Positions 5,696 to 13,151 of a stretch of DNA of 20,432 nucleotides are shown one piece after another. The notes beneath the pieces are model-generated. The model did no database searches. It was not told the origin of the DNA and saw nothing but the letters and a program-made list of their open reading frames with translations. The translations under genes and the position numbers were made by a program. This DNA is from an uncultured Ruminiclostridium sp. (GTDB lineage: Bacteria > Bacillota > Clostridia > Oscillospirales > Ruminococcaceae): NCBI GenBank assembly GCA_910585505.1, contig CAJUFF010000036.1, forward strand, positions 1-20,432, read 5' to 3'. Position 1 is the first letter of the stretch. The number at the start of each line of letters is the position of its first letter.

Positions 5696-7990
5696 TCACT
5701 CCAAATCTTTAAAACCGCATAAATGGTAATGGCTTCGGTTTAATGTAAACCAGTAAAAACGTTTCCCCCGCTGCGGCGATGTTTTTATTGCTTCTCTGTC
5801 TTCAAAGCCATAATAACGGCAAGCAGTTCTAATAAAATCAGATAGAGAACATTTATATATCTCTCCTTCCTCATCGCTCCATGCCTGATAAGCTCTGTAC
5901 ATATTAGCACAGGTAAAGACATCAGTATAACTCGGTTTATTTGTCCTCAAAACTGTACATTCTTCCAGAAACCGCAACACATTATCATTTTCGAGTTTAT
6001 ATTTTTTTGTTTCTATATCACAGCATTTGGGAATATTAAAGCGGTATCCGTTTATAATAAATTCCTGCAAAGCTTGTACAGCATGGTAGATAATCGCTTC
6101 ACGCTCTGCATACATTTTATCGATCAGCTTTTTGTCTTGCTTTTCTTCAGGAATAGCATTAGTGCATTTAATGATTATCATACGGGAATATACGTGATCG
6201 CCTTTATCTCCCCCGAATTTAGGCATTTCATTTCCGCAAAACAATAGCGCCCCTCTGTATTTATCGTTTATCTTGTCTTTTCCCTTTTGCTCAAAATCAA
6301 GGTCATCTCCACCGGTTAGTTTTTTAAATATCTGCATTTCAGCAACTTTGGCGAAAGACATATCAGGAGAGCCCGCAAGCCGTTTGTGTAATATGCAATA
6401 CGTCCCAAATTTTTCCTCAAGTCCCTTTAAATCGGTAGAAGCAAAATTACTTTTACCTACAAGCCGCGACAGCAACTCTAAAAATTGGGATTTACCTGTG
6501 TTTCCTGCGCCATAAAGGAAAAGTGCAGATTTTGTTATGAATCCCGCTATATTTGAGATCGTAACACCGATATATTGCCACAAAAAACGTATAACTTCCT
6601 CGTCAGCGTTTGCAAGAGTTTTTAGATAATTGTCAAATATTGGGCAGGAGAGCGCCTTTTCTTCCGTTTCCCAATTGCAGGGTATTTGTATCGTGCTTAA
6701 TATATCGGGACTGTGGGGCGTTAATTCCATTGTATCAAGATGTAAAATACCGTTTTGAAAGTTTATAATATTTTCATCGCTATTAAAAGCACTGGGAGCA
6801 ACTCTGCGGCCGGGGCTTGAATCGGCAAGCAGTAATTTGAATGTATCATTGAAAACAAACGGCGTTGCATAATCAAGATCATATTCCTTATCAAAAGCTT
6901 GAACAGGTTTTATAATTTCCCCCTTAAATTGATCATCAGAATAAATGTTGTAGATCCCACTGTCATTGTAAAAGTAAATTGTGGGGTGATTTCCTTTAGT
7001 ATCAGAAATAAAGTAATTAAGCTTCTTTTGGATATATTCTGCAAGTCTTGGAGTACTTACCCTATAAGTGACCTTTCCTGTTTTTTCGTTCGAGCTTGCA
7101 ATAATAAACGGGTACTTTTTGCTTAATTTCTCGGTATATTCTTCAAAATCATCTACACACTCAACATATTTCGCAAGCTTTTTCGGATAAGTAAGGACGC
7201 TTTTATATATCGTTTCGATTTCTTCCAGTGGCAGCGGAGGGGAGCAACGGCACACATTTTCATTTTGCAATTGTTGATATATCAAACTATCAGAATATCC
7301 CTTTGCCTGCAAGCTACAGCCTAACCGAAAAAGAGTATCATTCCTTTGCCCCTCGGTTATTGACTGCCCTAAACTGGTAACATCATTTTGTTGAAGCGGC
7401 AATTTTGCTTTATCTTTACTTTTTGATGTTCTTTCCTTATGCTTTTTTGCAGACAGCAGCAAAGTTACAGTACTATCTGCTGAGGCTATATCTTCACCTT
7501 TTGGTTTATTCTCCCCTACCCACTGATATGTATTACCGTTAGGGTGAATACTCGGCGGAGCTACTATATAGCCCCCTTCGCCTCTTACATCAACACATGA
7601 AATTAAATTTGTACTGTTTTTAAATGGCTTGTCGGTTTTGTACAAATAATGAAATCCACCGCTCCCCGTCTTGGAAGTCAATGTCTTGGGCAGCTTACAA
7701 TTATTTTCTTTCTCCCACTGTGACAGCGATTCACCGCCGCTTTTCCCTTTTGTGGTGTCATTGTCTATATCAATAACTGTTAAAAAAGAGCCGTCAGACA
7801 TTTCTCCGCATGCAATCCCGATGTTATAATTAGGATTATTTTCCCACCACCTGCGGATTGTTGCTTCATCACAAACAGCGTCCTTGAAGCCATTGGAACC
7901 TGGCAATGGCTTCTTTTCTCTTTCCTGTACAGGAAAAACCCTCAGTCCCATTTTTGCATACATTAGTGCATAGTCAAGCATATTTGCCAC
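5696..7990 (-). CDS. Primase-polymerase / SF3 (D5-type) helicase replication protein
   Basis: This 764-aa protein joins priming and unwinding. Residues about 5-180 are an archaeo-eukaryotic primase-polymerase domain: metal ligands in VIDIDND (Asp74, Asp76) and the SGGFHYLY motif with His114. Residues about 205-270 (GQRNDTLFRLGCSLQAKGYS...) match a PriCT-1-type primase C-terminal helical domain. From about 440 a D5-N/SF3 helicase follows, with Walker A GAGNTGKS (494-501) and later FEQKGKD and CGNEMPKFGG stretches typical of the family. The start is GTG at 7990 with GGCGGTGAT just upstream; an ATG three codons on is the alternative. It begins 4 bp after the xis-like stop, so translation is probably coupled. 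It probably replicates the excised island from the iterons at 5400-5690. Confidence 0.9.
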   Translation of the reverse strand: MANMLDYALMYAKMGLRVFPVQEREKKPLPGSNGFKDAVCDEATIRRWWENNPNYNIGIACGEMSDGSFLTVIDIDNDTTKGKSGGESLSQWEKENNCKLPKTLTSKTGSGGFHYLYKTDKPFKNSTNLISCVDVRGEGGYIVAPPSIHPNGNTYQWVGENKPKGEDIASADSTVTLLLSAKKHKERTSKSKDKAKLPLQQNDVTSLGQSITEGQRNDTLFRLGCSLQAKGYSDSLIYQQLQNENVCRCSPPLPLEEIETIYKSVLTYPKKLAKYVECVDDFEEYTEKLSKKYPFIIASSNEKTGKVTYRVSTPRLAEYIQKKLNYFISDTKGNHPTIYFYNDSGIYNIYSDDQFKGEIIKPVQAFDKEYDLDYATPFVFNDTFKLLLADSSPGRRVAPSAFNSDENIINFQNGILHLDTMELTPHSPDILSTIQIPCNWETEEKALSCPIFDNYLKTLANADEEVIRFLWQYIGVTISNIAGFITKSALFLYGAGNTGKSQFLELLSRLVGKSNFASTDLKGLEEKFGTYCILHKRLAGSPDMSFAKVAEMQIFKKLTGGDDLDFEQKGKDKINDKYRGALLFCGNEMPKFGGDKGDHVYSRMIIIKCTNAIPEEKQDKKLIDKMYAEREAIIYHAVQALQEFIINGYRFNIPKCCDIETKKYKLENDNVLRFLEECTVLRTNKPSYTDVFTCANMYRAYQAWSDEEGEIYKCSLSDFIRTACRYYGFEDREAIKTSPQRGKRFYWFTLNRSHYHLCGFKDLE

Positions 7991-7994
7991 ACTA

Positions 7995-8258
7995 TCACCG
8001 CCTTAACTCTATCGGGTAAACCCTGTCGCCCTTTGCCGCTTCATTATCTTTCGGATCAGGAGCAATAGTAGAGCTATTCAGATACTCGGCGAATTTGTCA
8101 ACGTTTACTAAGAACCGCCGCCCGGCTCTTACCGCTACGACCTCACCGCTTGCAACCTTGCAGCGGACGAAATGGACAGGAAGCCCGAATATTTCGGCAG
8201 TTTTCTTTATTGTCTCCATACGGGGAATAATCAAAGTTTTTTCTGTTTCGTTAAACAT
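7995..8258 (-). CDS. xis: Xis-like helix-turn-helix excisionase
   Basis: This 87-aa protein starts MFNETEKTLIIPRMETIKKT and has a winged helix-turn-helix-like body, AEIFGLPVHFVRCKVASGEV and VAVRAGRRFLVNVDKFAEYL. The pattern 'T..E.A..FG.P.H.VR..V.SG.VVAV.AGR..LVN...FA.YL' is that of excisionase-like proteins in integrative elements of Clostridia. It acts by bending DNA at the attachment site and turning the integrase toward excision. AGGAAAGGA lies before the ATG. The stop overlaps the ribosome site of the primase gene. Placing Xis with the replication protein and apart from the integrase lets excision and replication be induced together. The C terminus holds one 10-mer copy. Confidence 0.8.
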   Translation of the reverse strand: MFNETEKTLIIPRMETIKKTAEIFGLPVHFVRCKVASGEVVAVRAGRRFLVNVDKFAEYLNSSTIAPDPKDNEAAKGDRVYPIELRR

Positions 8259-8280
8259 TTTTTGTCCTTTCCTGTTGTAA

Positions 8281-8317
8281 AAGCCCCGTAAATATGTTAA
8301 AATAATTACGGAGCCTT
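8281..8317 (-). terminator. Hairpin between the 57-aa gene and xis
   Basis: AAGCCCCGTAA (8281-8291) pairs with TTACGGAGCCTT (8306-8317). Read leftward it ends GGGGCTTTT before xis, so it may reduce read-through from the first operon gene into xis. Confidence 0.5.
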
Positions 8318-8352
8318 AACAACATATGCGTTATTTGGGTTATGGCTTTCTT

Positions 8353-8391
8353 GCCGCTTCGGAGTGTGCCAGCACTTCGGGGCGGCTTTTT
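8353..8391 (+). terminator. Rightward hairpin with T5 at the end of the 57-aa gene
   Basis: GCCGC-TT-CGGAGTG pairs with GCACTTCGG-GCGGC, followed rightward by TTTTT that overlaps the stop codon of the leftward gene. No rightward gene ends here, so it may stop an antisense transcript. One arm is an island 10-mer (8351-8360). Confidence 0.5.
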
Positions 8392-8563
8392 ATGCTTCAT
8401 TGTTTTGCCGTCCTTCCTGCTGTTCAGCCGCTTTTTTGAGCCAAAAACGGCGGTTATGCTCTCTTACCTTGTCTTTGTTTGCTGCTCTCCACTGCCTTTG
8501 GTAGGCTCTGCGGGCTTCAATAGCTTTCTGTTCTTCTGCGGGTAGTGTGTTTAAATCAGTCAT
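8390..8563 (-). CDS. Small basic protein, first gene of the leftward operon
   Basis: This 57-aa protein starts MTDLNTLPAEEQKAIEARRA, then YQRQWRAANKDKVREHNRRF and WLKKAAEQQEGRQNNEA. The arginine-rich 'AYQRxWRAxNxDKVREHNRRFW' helix is common in small phage and island proteins of unknown function and might bind nucleic acid. The start at 8563 is supported by AAAGGA; the frame is open 15 codons further upstream without a ribosome site. It is the first gene after the leftward promoter of the genetic switch, the place of Cro or anti-repressor in phages, so an early regulatory role is possible but not shown. Confidence 0.7.
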   Translation of the reverse strand: MTDLNTLPAEEQKAIEARRAYQRQWRAANKDKVREHNRRFWLKKAAEQQEGRQNNEA

Positions 8564-8601
8564 TTTTATTTTCCTTTCTGTAAATTTATTTTTCTTTTCT
8601 C

Positions 8602-8662
8602 TTGACAAATGCGCTCTTTTGCGCTACAATATGATTATAGCAGAAAAGAAATAGAAAAGCAA
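8602..8662. promoter_or_regulatory. Divergent promoter pair of the island switch
   Basis: Rightward: TTGACA (8602-8607), 17-bp spacer, TACAAT (8625-8630), toward the repressor-integrase genes. Leftward: TTGCTT (8662-8657), 17-bp spacer, TATAAT (8639-8634), toward the replication operon. The two -10 boxes are 3 bp apart. The rightward spacer holds AATGCGC-TCTT-TTGCGCT, a likely operator; related TTTCGCAAAA and AGCGCAAAG lie at 8667-8708. A repressor bound here could choose between the two directions. Confidence 0.85.
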
Positions 8663-8716
8663 TAGATTTCGCAAAATAAAATCAAAAAGCAAATAAAAGC
8701 GCAAAGGCAGTAAAAA

Positions 8717-9727
8717 ATGGATAATAAAGCAAAAAAAAGTGGACGTCACGCCAAAAGTGAAAAAACGCCTTTTACAGGGGTATTTCGAAAATTGGTAGGT
8801 ACTGCAACACACCAAGAAATTGCTGACAAAATAGGAACATCACGTCAAAATGTGGGTAAATGGCTATCAGGCACAACTTCTCCCGATATAATGGCATTGG
8901 GGAAAATTGCTGACGCTTATAATGTATCTACTGATTTTTTGCTTGGTAGAACAGATGTTAAAACGACTGACTATGATATAAAAGCGGTTTGCGATTATCT
9001 ATATATCTCTGAGCAATCCGCTAACAACATAAGGAAAATCGCTCAAAAAGGGGAAAGCCTCGACCCTCTGCTTGAATTATATGACATTTTTCTTGTTGTC
9101 AGCTACTTAAATGATATTAAAAGGATTGCAACGCAAAAAAGCTATTATTTAAATGTTATTATGCCTATCGCATATGGTGATGATACCGAAGGCGATTTAA
9201 AAAACTGGTATGATGATTTCTATAAAAATGAAGTCGAAATTTGCAAATATGATTGTTATATAGTGCCTGAAGAACGAAATTGCGATAATTGTAGCCATAA
9301 AGAAACGGATAAAGATTACGTTATAAAAGTAATCCATAAGTCTTTTTTTGAACTTGTGGAAAATCAATTAGGTGCTGGGTTTATTCTTGATAGTAGAGAA
9401 ATACAATATGACGAAAACAGCGACATAGCAGAGTTTCGCCTAAATAAGCAAATTGCAGCTATAATAGAAAAAATAAAAAATAAAGCAACCACAGACATTG
9501 CAAGTTTTGAAAAATATAATATACGGATACGCAATGATTTAGAAGAAAAGTTGGCCGAGTTGGAAAGTTATATTGTGAAATGGCACAATAAGGGCATTTT
9601 TGAAAAAGAAGAAAGAGATAAGGTAGAAGCAAAAGCATTAAAGGATTTTTTAGAAACATACGATGTTAATTTTCATAAAAAGAAGGAAGGTGTAAGCAAT
9701 GCCCACCATAACCCCCCGCAAGAATAA
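8717..9727 (+). CDS. XRE-family (HTH_3) repressor with large C-terminal domain
   Basis: This is a 336-aa protein. Residues about 20-78 are an XRE helix-turn-helix: FRKLVGTATHQEIADKIGTS, then RQNVGKWLSGTTSPDIMALG, ending STDFLLGRTD. The remaining 250 residues are not a LexA/CI peptidase domain that I can recognise; they include a Cys-rich stretch EERNCDNCSHKE (about 195-206, a possible metal or redox site) and a long Lys/Glu-rich helical end from about 245 to 320. It has AAAGGC before the ATG at 8717 and follows the consensus promoter at 8602-8630. Its last 29 bp overlap the integrase gene, so the two are translated together. Role inferred from position: repressor of the leftward operon. The C-terminal domain may sense the inducing signal. 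Confidence 0.85.
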   Translation: MDNKAKKSGRHAKSEKTPFTGVFRKLVGTATHQEIADKIGTSRQNVGKWLSGTTSPDIMALGKIADAYNVSTDFLLGRTDVKTTDYDIKAVCDYLYISEQSANNIRKIAQKGESLDPLLELYDIFLVVSYLNDIKRIATQKSYYLNVIMPIAYGDDTEGDLKNWYDDFYKNEVEICKYDCYIVPEERNCDNCSHKETDKDYVIKVIHKSFFELVENQLGAGFILDSREIQYDENSDIAEFRLNKQIAAIIEKIKNKATTDIASFEKYNIRIRNDLEEKLAELESYIVKWHNKGIFEKEERDKVEAKALKDFLETYDVNFHKKKEGVSNAHHNPPQE

Positions 9728-10937
9728 AAACGGTGAAATAACAAGCTTCACAATCCGAGTATACAGAGGCTACGACCGAAGCGGCAATCGCCTAAAGCCC
9801 TTTACAACCTCCTACAAGCCCCCAAAAGACCTAACACCAAGACAAGCCGAAAAAGAAGCCCAAAAATTCGCTGATAAGTTTGAAACCGAGTGCTTACACT
9901 TCGGCGAAGCTAATTCAAGCCTGCGCCTATCCGATTTTGTTCCGAAATACCTTGAAGTAGCCAAAACCACCCTATCCCCTGCAACCTATGAATTTTACAG
10001 CCACAATATAAACGATTACATTGTCCCTGCATTGGGTCATTTAAAGCTTAAGGACATCAGACCGTCTCACATACAGCAGTACATCAAGCAGCTTACCGAA
10101 TTACCAAAAAAGACAAGAGGGCAACTCCAGGAGAACGGAGAGACAATTGCCGCTTCAACAGTAAGGCGGTATTTGACCGTGTTACAATCGATATTCAAGC
10201 AAGCAGTTAAACAAGGGCTTTTAAATGAAAACCCCGCAAACGTTGAACACCTCACACTGCCTAAAGCCCAAGTCCCAAAGATCGATATTTTCACCAAGCA
10301 GGAGGCGGCACAAATGTTAGCAGCTCTTGAAAAAGAGGATCTACAATTTCAAACCCTAATACAGCTTGCGATCTTCACAGGTGCACGGCGCGGTGAATTA
10401 ATCGCCTTGAAATTCTCCGATATAGATTTTGAACAGCGTAAAATTACGATCGAGAGATCAGCCTATAAGATTACAGGTCAGCCCCTTGCAACAAAGCCGC
10501 CGAAGGACTACGAGACAAGAACGGTAACAATAAATGAAAGCTGCTGTCAACTGCTGAAAATGCTTAAGCGCGAGAAGCTTGCCGAAAGTCAGCGGTTAGG
10601 CTCTGCCTGGTGCGGTGACGACTGGGTGTTTACCCAGTGGAACGGTGAAATGATGAATTTAATGACACCGACAAAGCAATTTGCTAAATTCTTAAAAAAG
10701 AACGGCTTAAAGCACCGTAAATTTCACAGTCTCCGGCATACCTCCGCTACCCTGCTTTTATATGCTGGCGTTAATATAAAGCAAGTGCAGGGACGACTCG
10801 GTCATGGAGACATTGAAACCACCAACAAATATTTGCACCTGATTGAAGAAGCAGACGTTGAAGCGGCAAACAAGCTTGATATTATGCTTTTGCCTAAGCC
10901 AGATAAAACGGAAAAAACAAGCGCCGATATTTCATAA
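9699..10937 (+). CDS. int: Tyrosine recombinase / integrase of the island
   Basis: This 412-aa protein has an N-terminal arm-binding beta-sheet region (residues 1-65), a SAM-like core-binding domain (about 75-180) and a catalytic domain (about 195-395). The active-site set is visible: Arg in FTGARRGEL (residue 230 or 231), His343 and Arg346 in HSLRHTSA, His369 in GRLGHGD, and nucleophile Tyr378 in TTNKYLH. Length and domains are those of Tn916/phage-type integrases of Firmicutes. It starts inside the repressor gene with AAGGAAGGTG upstream. Its stop lies about 180 bp from the right attachment site, which fits integration at tRNA-Pro. It carries three copies of the 10-mer, in three different readings. 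Confidence 0.95.
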   Translation: MPTITPRKNKNGEITSFTIRVYRGYDRSGNRLKPFTTSYKPPKDLTPRQAEKEAQKFADKFETECLHFGEANSSLRLSDFVPKYLEVAKTTLSPATYEFYSHNINDYIVPALGHLKLKDIRPSHIQQYIKQLTELPKKTRGQLQENGETIAASTVRRYLTVLQSIFKQAVKQGLLNENPANVEHLTLPKAQVPKIDIFTKQEAAQMLAALEKEDLQFQTLIQLAIFTGARRGELIALKFSDIDFEQRKITIERSAYKITGQPLATKPPKDYETRTVTINESCCQLLKMLKREKLAESQRLGSAWCGDDWVFTQWNGEMMNLMTPTKQFAKFLKKNGLKHRKFHSLRHTSATLLLYAGVNIKQVQGRLGHGDIETTNKYLHLIEEADVEAANKLDIMLLPKPDKTEKTSADIS

Positions 10938-10990
10938 AAAATAAGCTGCTCCCGATCCCGTTATCCGGAAATTGGAGCAGCTTATTTTTT
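10936..10990 (+). terminator. Strong terminator behind int
   Basis: AAAATAAGCTGCTCC pairs with GGAGCAGCTTATTTT around a 21-base loop and is followed by a T run. It starts at the int stop and is likely to work in both directions. Confidence 0.9.
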
Positions 10991-11000
10991 ATAATTTTCA

Positions 11001-11050
11001 GTATCGTTTAATATTGTTTTTTCGTAATGGCGCACAAATAGCGCACAAAT
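11001..11050. repeat. Candidate integrase arm sites at the right end
   Basis: GCGCACAAAT occurs twice (11030-11039 and 11041-11050). GTTTAATATTGTTT (11006-11019) resembles GTTTAATAATGTTT near the left end (about 622-635). TTTGTGCGCTAT at 698-709 is the inverted form. Shared sites near both ends of the element suit integrase arm binding. Confidence 0.5.
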
Positions 11051-11118
11051 TTGATTTTAGACAAAAATAAAAGTCGCCTAACAATCCTTACAAAAGGCTT
11101 TGTTAAGCGGCTTCCGCA

Positions 11119-11165
11119 ATGGTCGGAGTGACCGGACTTGAACCGACGACCTCTACCACCCCAAA
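11119..11165 (-). other. Right attachment site: second copy of the tRNA-Pro 3' half
   Basis: This is identical over 47 bp to 555-601, from the CCA end to the anticodon loop. The sequence to its right is AT-rich and gives no tRNA 5' half (no CTACC anticodon-stem partner at the right place), so the complete gene is not here. This suggests stacked insertions at one tRNA. The rightward translation of this copy (VTGLEPTTSTTP) is not a protein. Confidence 0.85.
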
Positions 11166-11277
11166 AATATCATCATTTTATTTTTATTGTATGAACACGT
11201 TTTTTTTGATATTATATTTATGGCTTAAACTGCATAAAGCAGTTTTTGACAAATATCAAAAAGGATGGTTGACATTT

Positions 11278-12225
11278 ATGAGAAAGACAATACTTTTTAA
11301 AGAATGGGCAGAAATTTGGCTCAAAACGGTTAAAGGCACTGTCCGAGGCAACACATACGCGGTGACTTACAAAAACACGGTTTACAATCACTTGATCCCA
11401 TGCTTTGGAGAACGGGAGCTTCAGACAATCAAACAGACAGATATACAGCTTTATTTAAATGATAAGGCTGTATTTTTTTGTTTAGATACGCTTAAAAAGA
11501 ATAAATCCTGCCTTAAACAAATGTTTGAGGCAGCTATCGACAATGAATACCTTGACAAAAATCCCGTAAGAAATATAAAAATGCCGAGAGCGAGAACAGC
11601 GGAAGAAAAAGCAATTTATACTGAAGAACAAATAAATTATATTTTTCAGTACGGTAATTTTCATCGTTTCGGTTATGAAATACAGCTCCTCATAGATACA
11701 GGATTAAGCCGAAGCGAGTTGTTGGGGCTTAAATGGGGCGATGTGGATTTTGACACAAAGGTTTTATATATAAGACGCGGCGTTACCGATACGCCAGATC
11801 CGACAACGGGAAAAATAACCGTCACTGTAGATGTTCCCAAAAATAAATTCAGAGAGCGTGTTATCCCTTTGCGGCAGGAAATGTGTAAAATATTGCAATC
11901 CCAGAAGGAACAGCGAAAAGCAACTACCGAAAACTATATTGTAAAAACACGAAACGGTCAGATTTGCAGTCCGCGGACATGGTCGCGTAGACATTATCAG
12001 ATTTTTATGGAGGATATGCGAAATTATTATTCAGAAAAAGGAATTGAGATACCGATTTACACTCCCCACCAGTTCAGACACACAAGGGCAAGCTTGTGGG
12101 TAAACAGCGATATGAGCTTGTATGCGATCGCAAAAGTTATGGGACACGCGGATTTGGATATGCTGCGCAAGCGATACGCTCATTCGGATGCGGATCAGCT
12201 TCGCAGGCTTTTAAATATAAAATGA
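11278..12225 (+). CDS. Second tyrosine recombinase, probably of a second element
   Basis: This 315-aa protein has a core-binding domain (about residues 5-100) and a catalytic domain with Arg145 (DTGLSRSELLG), His264 and Arg267 (HQFRHTRAS), His290 (MGHADLD) and Tyr300 (RKRYAH). All active-site residues are present, so it may be functional. It is only distantly like the first integrase and lacks its N-terminal arm domain. ATG at 11278 with AAGGATGG upstream; the frame is open back into the tRNA fragment, but that part is not a plausible protein. It begins 113 bp from the attachment repeat and points away from it, toward parA. I infer that it belongs to a second, mostly lost, element at the same site. 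Confidence 0.9.
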   Translation: MRKTILFKEWAEIWLKTVKGTVRGNTYAVTYKNTVYNHLIPCFGERELQTIKQTDIQLYLNDKAVFFCLDTLKKNKSCLKQMFEAAIDNEYLDKNPVRNIKMPRARTAEEKAIYTEEQINYIFQYGNFHRFGYEIQLLIDTGLSRSELLGLKWGDVDFDTKVLYIRRGVTDTPDPTTGKITVTVDVPKNKFRERVIPLRQEMCKILQSQKEQRKATTENYIVKTRNGQICSPRTWSRRHYQIFMEDMRNYYSEKGIEIPIYTPHQFRHTRASLWVNSDMSLYAIAKVMGHADLDMLRKRYAHSDADQLRRLLNIK

Positions 12226-12266
12226 TTACATAGGTTAAACGCTCTAACGAGCTTTAACAGCATAGA

Positions 12267-12374
12267 CGGAGATTGCAACTCCGATAAAGGCGGTACATGT
12301 TAGTCCTACCGCCTTTTTTCTATGCTTATAAATAAAAGGACTAACATAAAATAAAAAATCGGAGGACTAACAAA
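12267..12374 (+). promoter_or_regulatory. parA leader: terminator hairpin and GGACTAACA repeats
   Basis: CGGAG-ATTGCAA-CTCCG (12267-12283) is followed by GGCGGTA/TACCGCC (12289-12295, 12307-12313) and six T, a good terminator. The loop of that hairpin contains TGTTAGTCC (12298-12306). Its complement GGACTAACA occurs at 12338-12346 and at 12364-12372; the last copy abuts the ribosome site GGAGGA and lies just before the parA ATG. Either RNA pairing between loop and ribosome site, or three copies of a protein-binding site, could explain it. Confidence 0.6.
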
Positions 12375-13151
12375 ATGAGCAAAGTAATAGCAATCTGCAA
12401 TCAAAAAGGCGGAGTGGGAAAAACCACTACTACGGTAAACTTAGGGATCGGACTGGCAAACAGCGGAAGCCGTGTGTTGTTGGTTGACGCCGATCCGCAG
12501 GGTGATTTAACGGTTTCCCTCGGTTGGGCTGAACAATCCTTGACCGCTACGCTTGCCACGGAAATGGAAAAAATCATAAGCGATGAAGCTACCGATTTTA
12601 AAGGAACCGTCCTTCATCATTCGGAAGGAGTGGATCTTATTCCCGCGGATATCGAGTTGGCAGGGATCGAGGCTTCTTTGGTCAATGCCATGAGCAGGGA
12701 AATAACCCTTAAAACTTATCTTGATAGTGTAAAAAACGATTACGATTACATACTTATCGACTGTATGCCGTCACTGGGAATGATAACCATTAACGCATTG
12801 GCGGCGGCGGACAGCGTTATCGTACCCGTTCAGGCACAGTACCTTCCCGCAAAAGGTATGATACAGCTTATGCGGACGATAGGAAAAATACAGCGCAGAA
12901 TCAACCCGGCACTTAAGGTCGAGGGAATTTTGCTTACACTTGCCGATATGCGTACCAATCTCGCCAGAACAACAGCTGAAAGCTTGCGCGAAAGCTACGG
13001 CAAAGCTATAAAGATATATGACAGCGTTATTCCCCTTGCAACTAAAGCGGCGGAAACAAGCGCGGTAGGAAAAAGCATTTATAAGTACGATAGAAATAAC
13101 GCCGCCGCCAAAGCTTATGAAAAGTTTACGGCGGAGGTGCAAAATGGGTAA
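12375..13151 (+). CDS. parA: ParA/Soj-type partition ATPase
   Basis: This 258-aa protein starts MSKVIAICNQKGGVGKTTTT, with the deviant Walker A of ParA proteins (KGGVGKTT, residues 11-18). LLVDADPQGD (35-44) follows, with the Walker A' aspartate, then YDYILIDCMPSLG, a Walker B stretch. ParA ATPases form dynamic patterns on the nucleoid and move ParB-bound DNA. The length is normal and the gene looks intact. GGAGGA precedes the ATG. Its last 8 bp overlap the parB remnant, the usual parAB arrangement. Together with the neighbouring recombinase, it points to a plasmid-like or conjugative element that has decayed. Confidence 0.93.
   Translation: MSKVIAICNQKGGVGKTTTTVNLGIGLANSGSRVLLVDADPQGDLTVSLGWAEQSLTATLATEMEKIISDEATDFKGTVLHHSEGVDLIPADIELAGIEASLVNAMSREITLKTYLDSVKNDYDYILIDCMPSLGMITINALAAADSVIVPVQAQYLPAKGMIQLMRTIGKIQRRINPALKVEGILLTLADMRTNLARTTAESLRESYGKAIKIYDSVIPLATKAAETSAVGKSIYKYDRNNAAAKAYEKFTAEVQNG

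Larger units (their letters stand above)
555..11165. mobile_element. Integrated satellite-like genomic island of about 10.6 kb
   Basis: The region is bounded by a perfect 47-bp direct repeat of a tRNA-Pro 3' half and carries an integrase whose stop lies about 180 bp inside the right repeat. Gene content: hicAB toxin-antitoxin, RHH regulators, sigma factor, primase-polymerase/SF3 helicase, Xis-like protein, XRE repressor and integrase. The order repressor-integrase against a divergent xis-primase operon, and an iteron origin next to the helicase gene, match the general plan of P4-like satellites and phage-inducible islands. No relaxase, coupling protein, secretion, capsid or terminase gene is visible, so conjugative or phage-borne transfer can only be guessed. 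The whole interval also holds 15 copies of GAAGCGGCAA. Confidence 0.85.

Noticed and set aside
11119..11277. N-terminal extension of the second recombinase back into the attachment site
   Set aside because: The extension translates the tRNA fragment (VTGLEPTTSTTP), a known false-ORF pattern; the ribosome site favours 11278.
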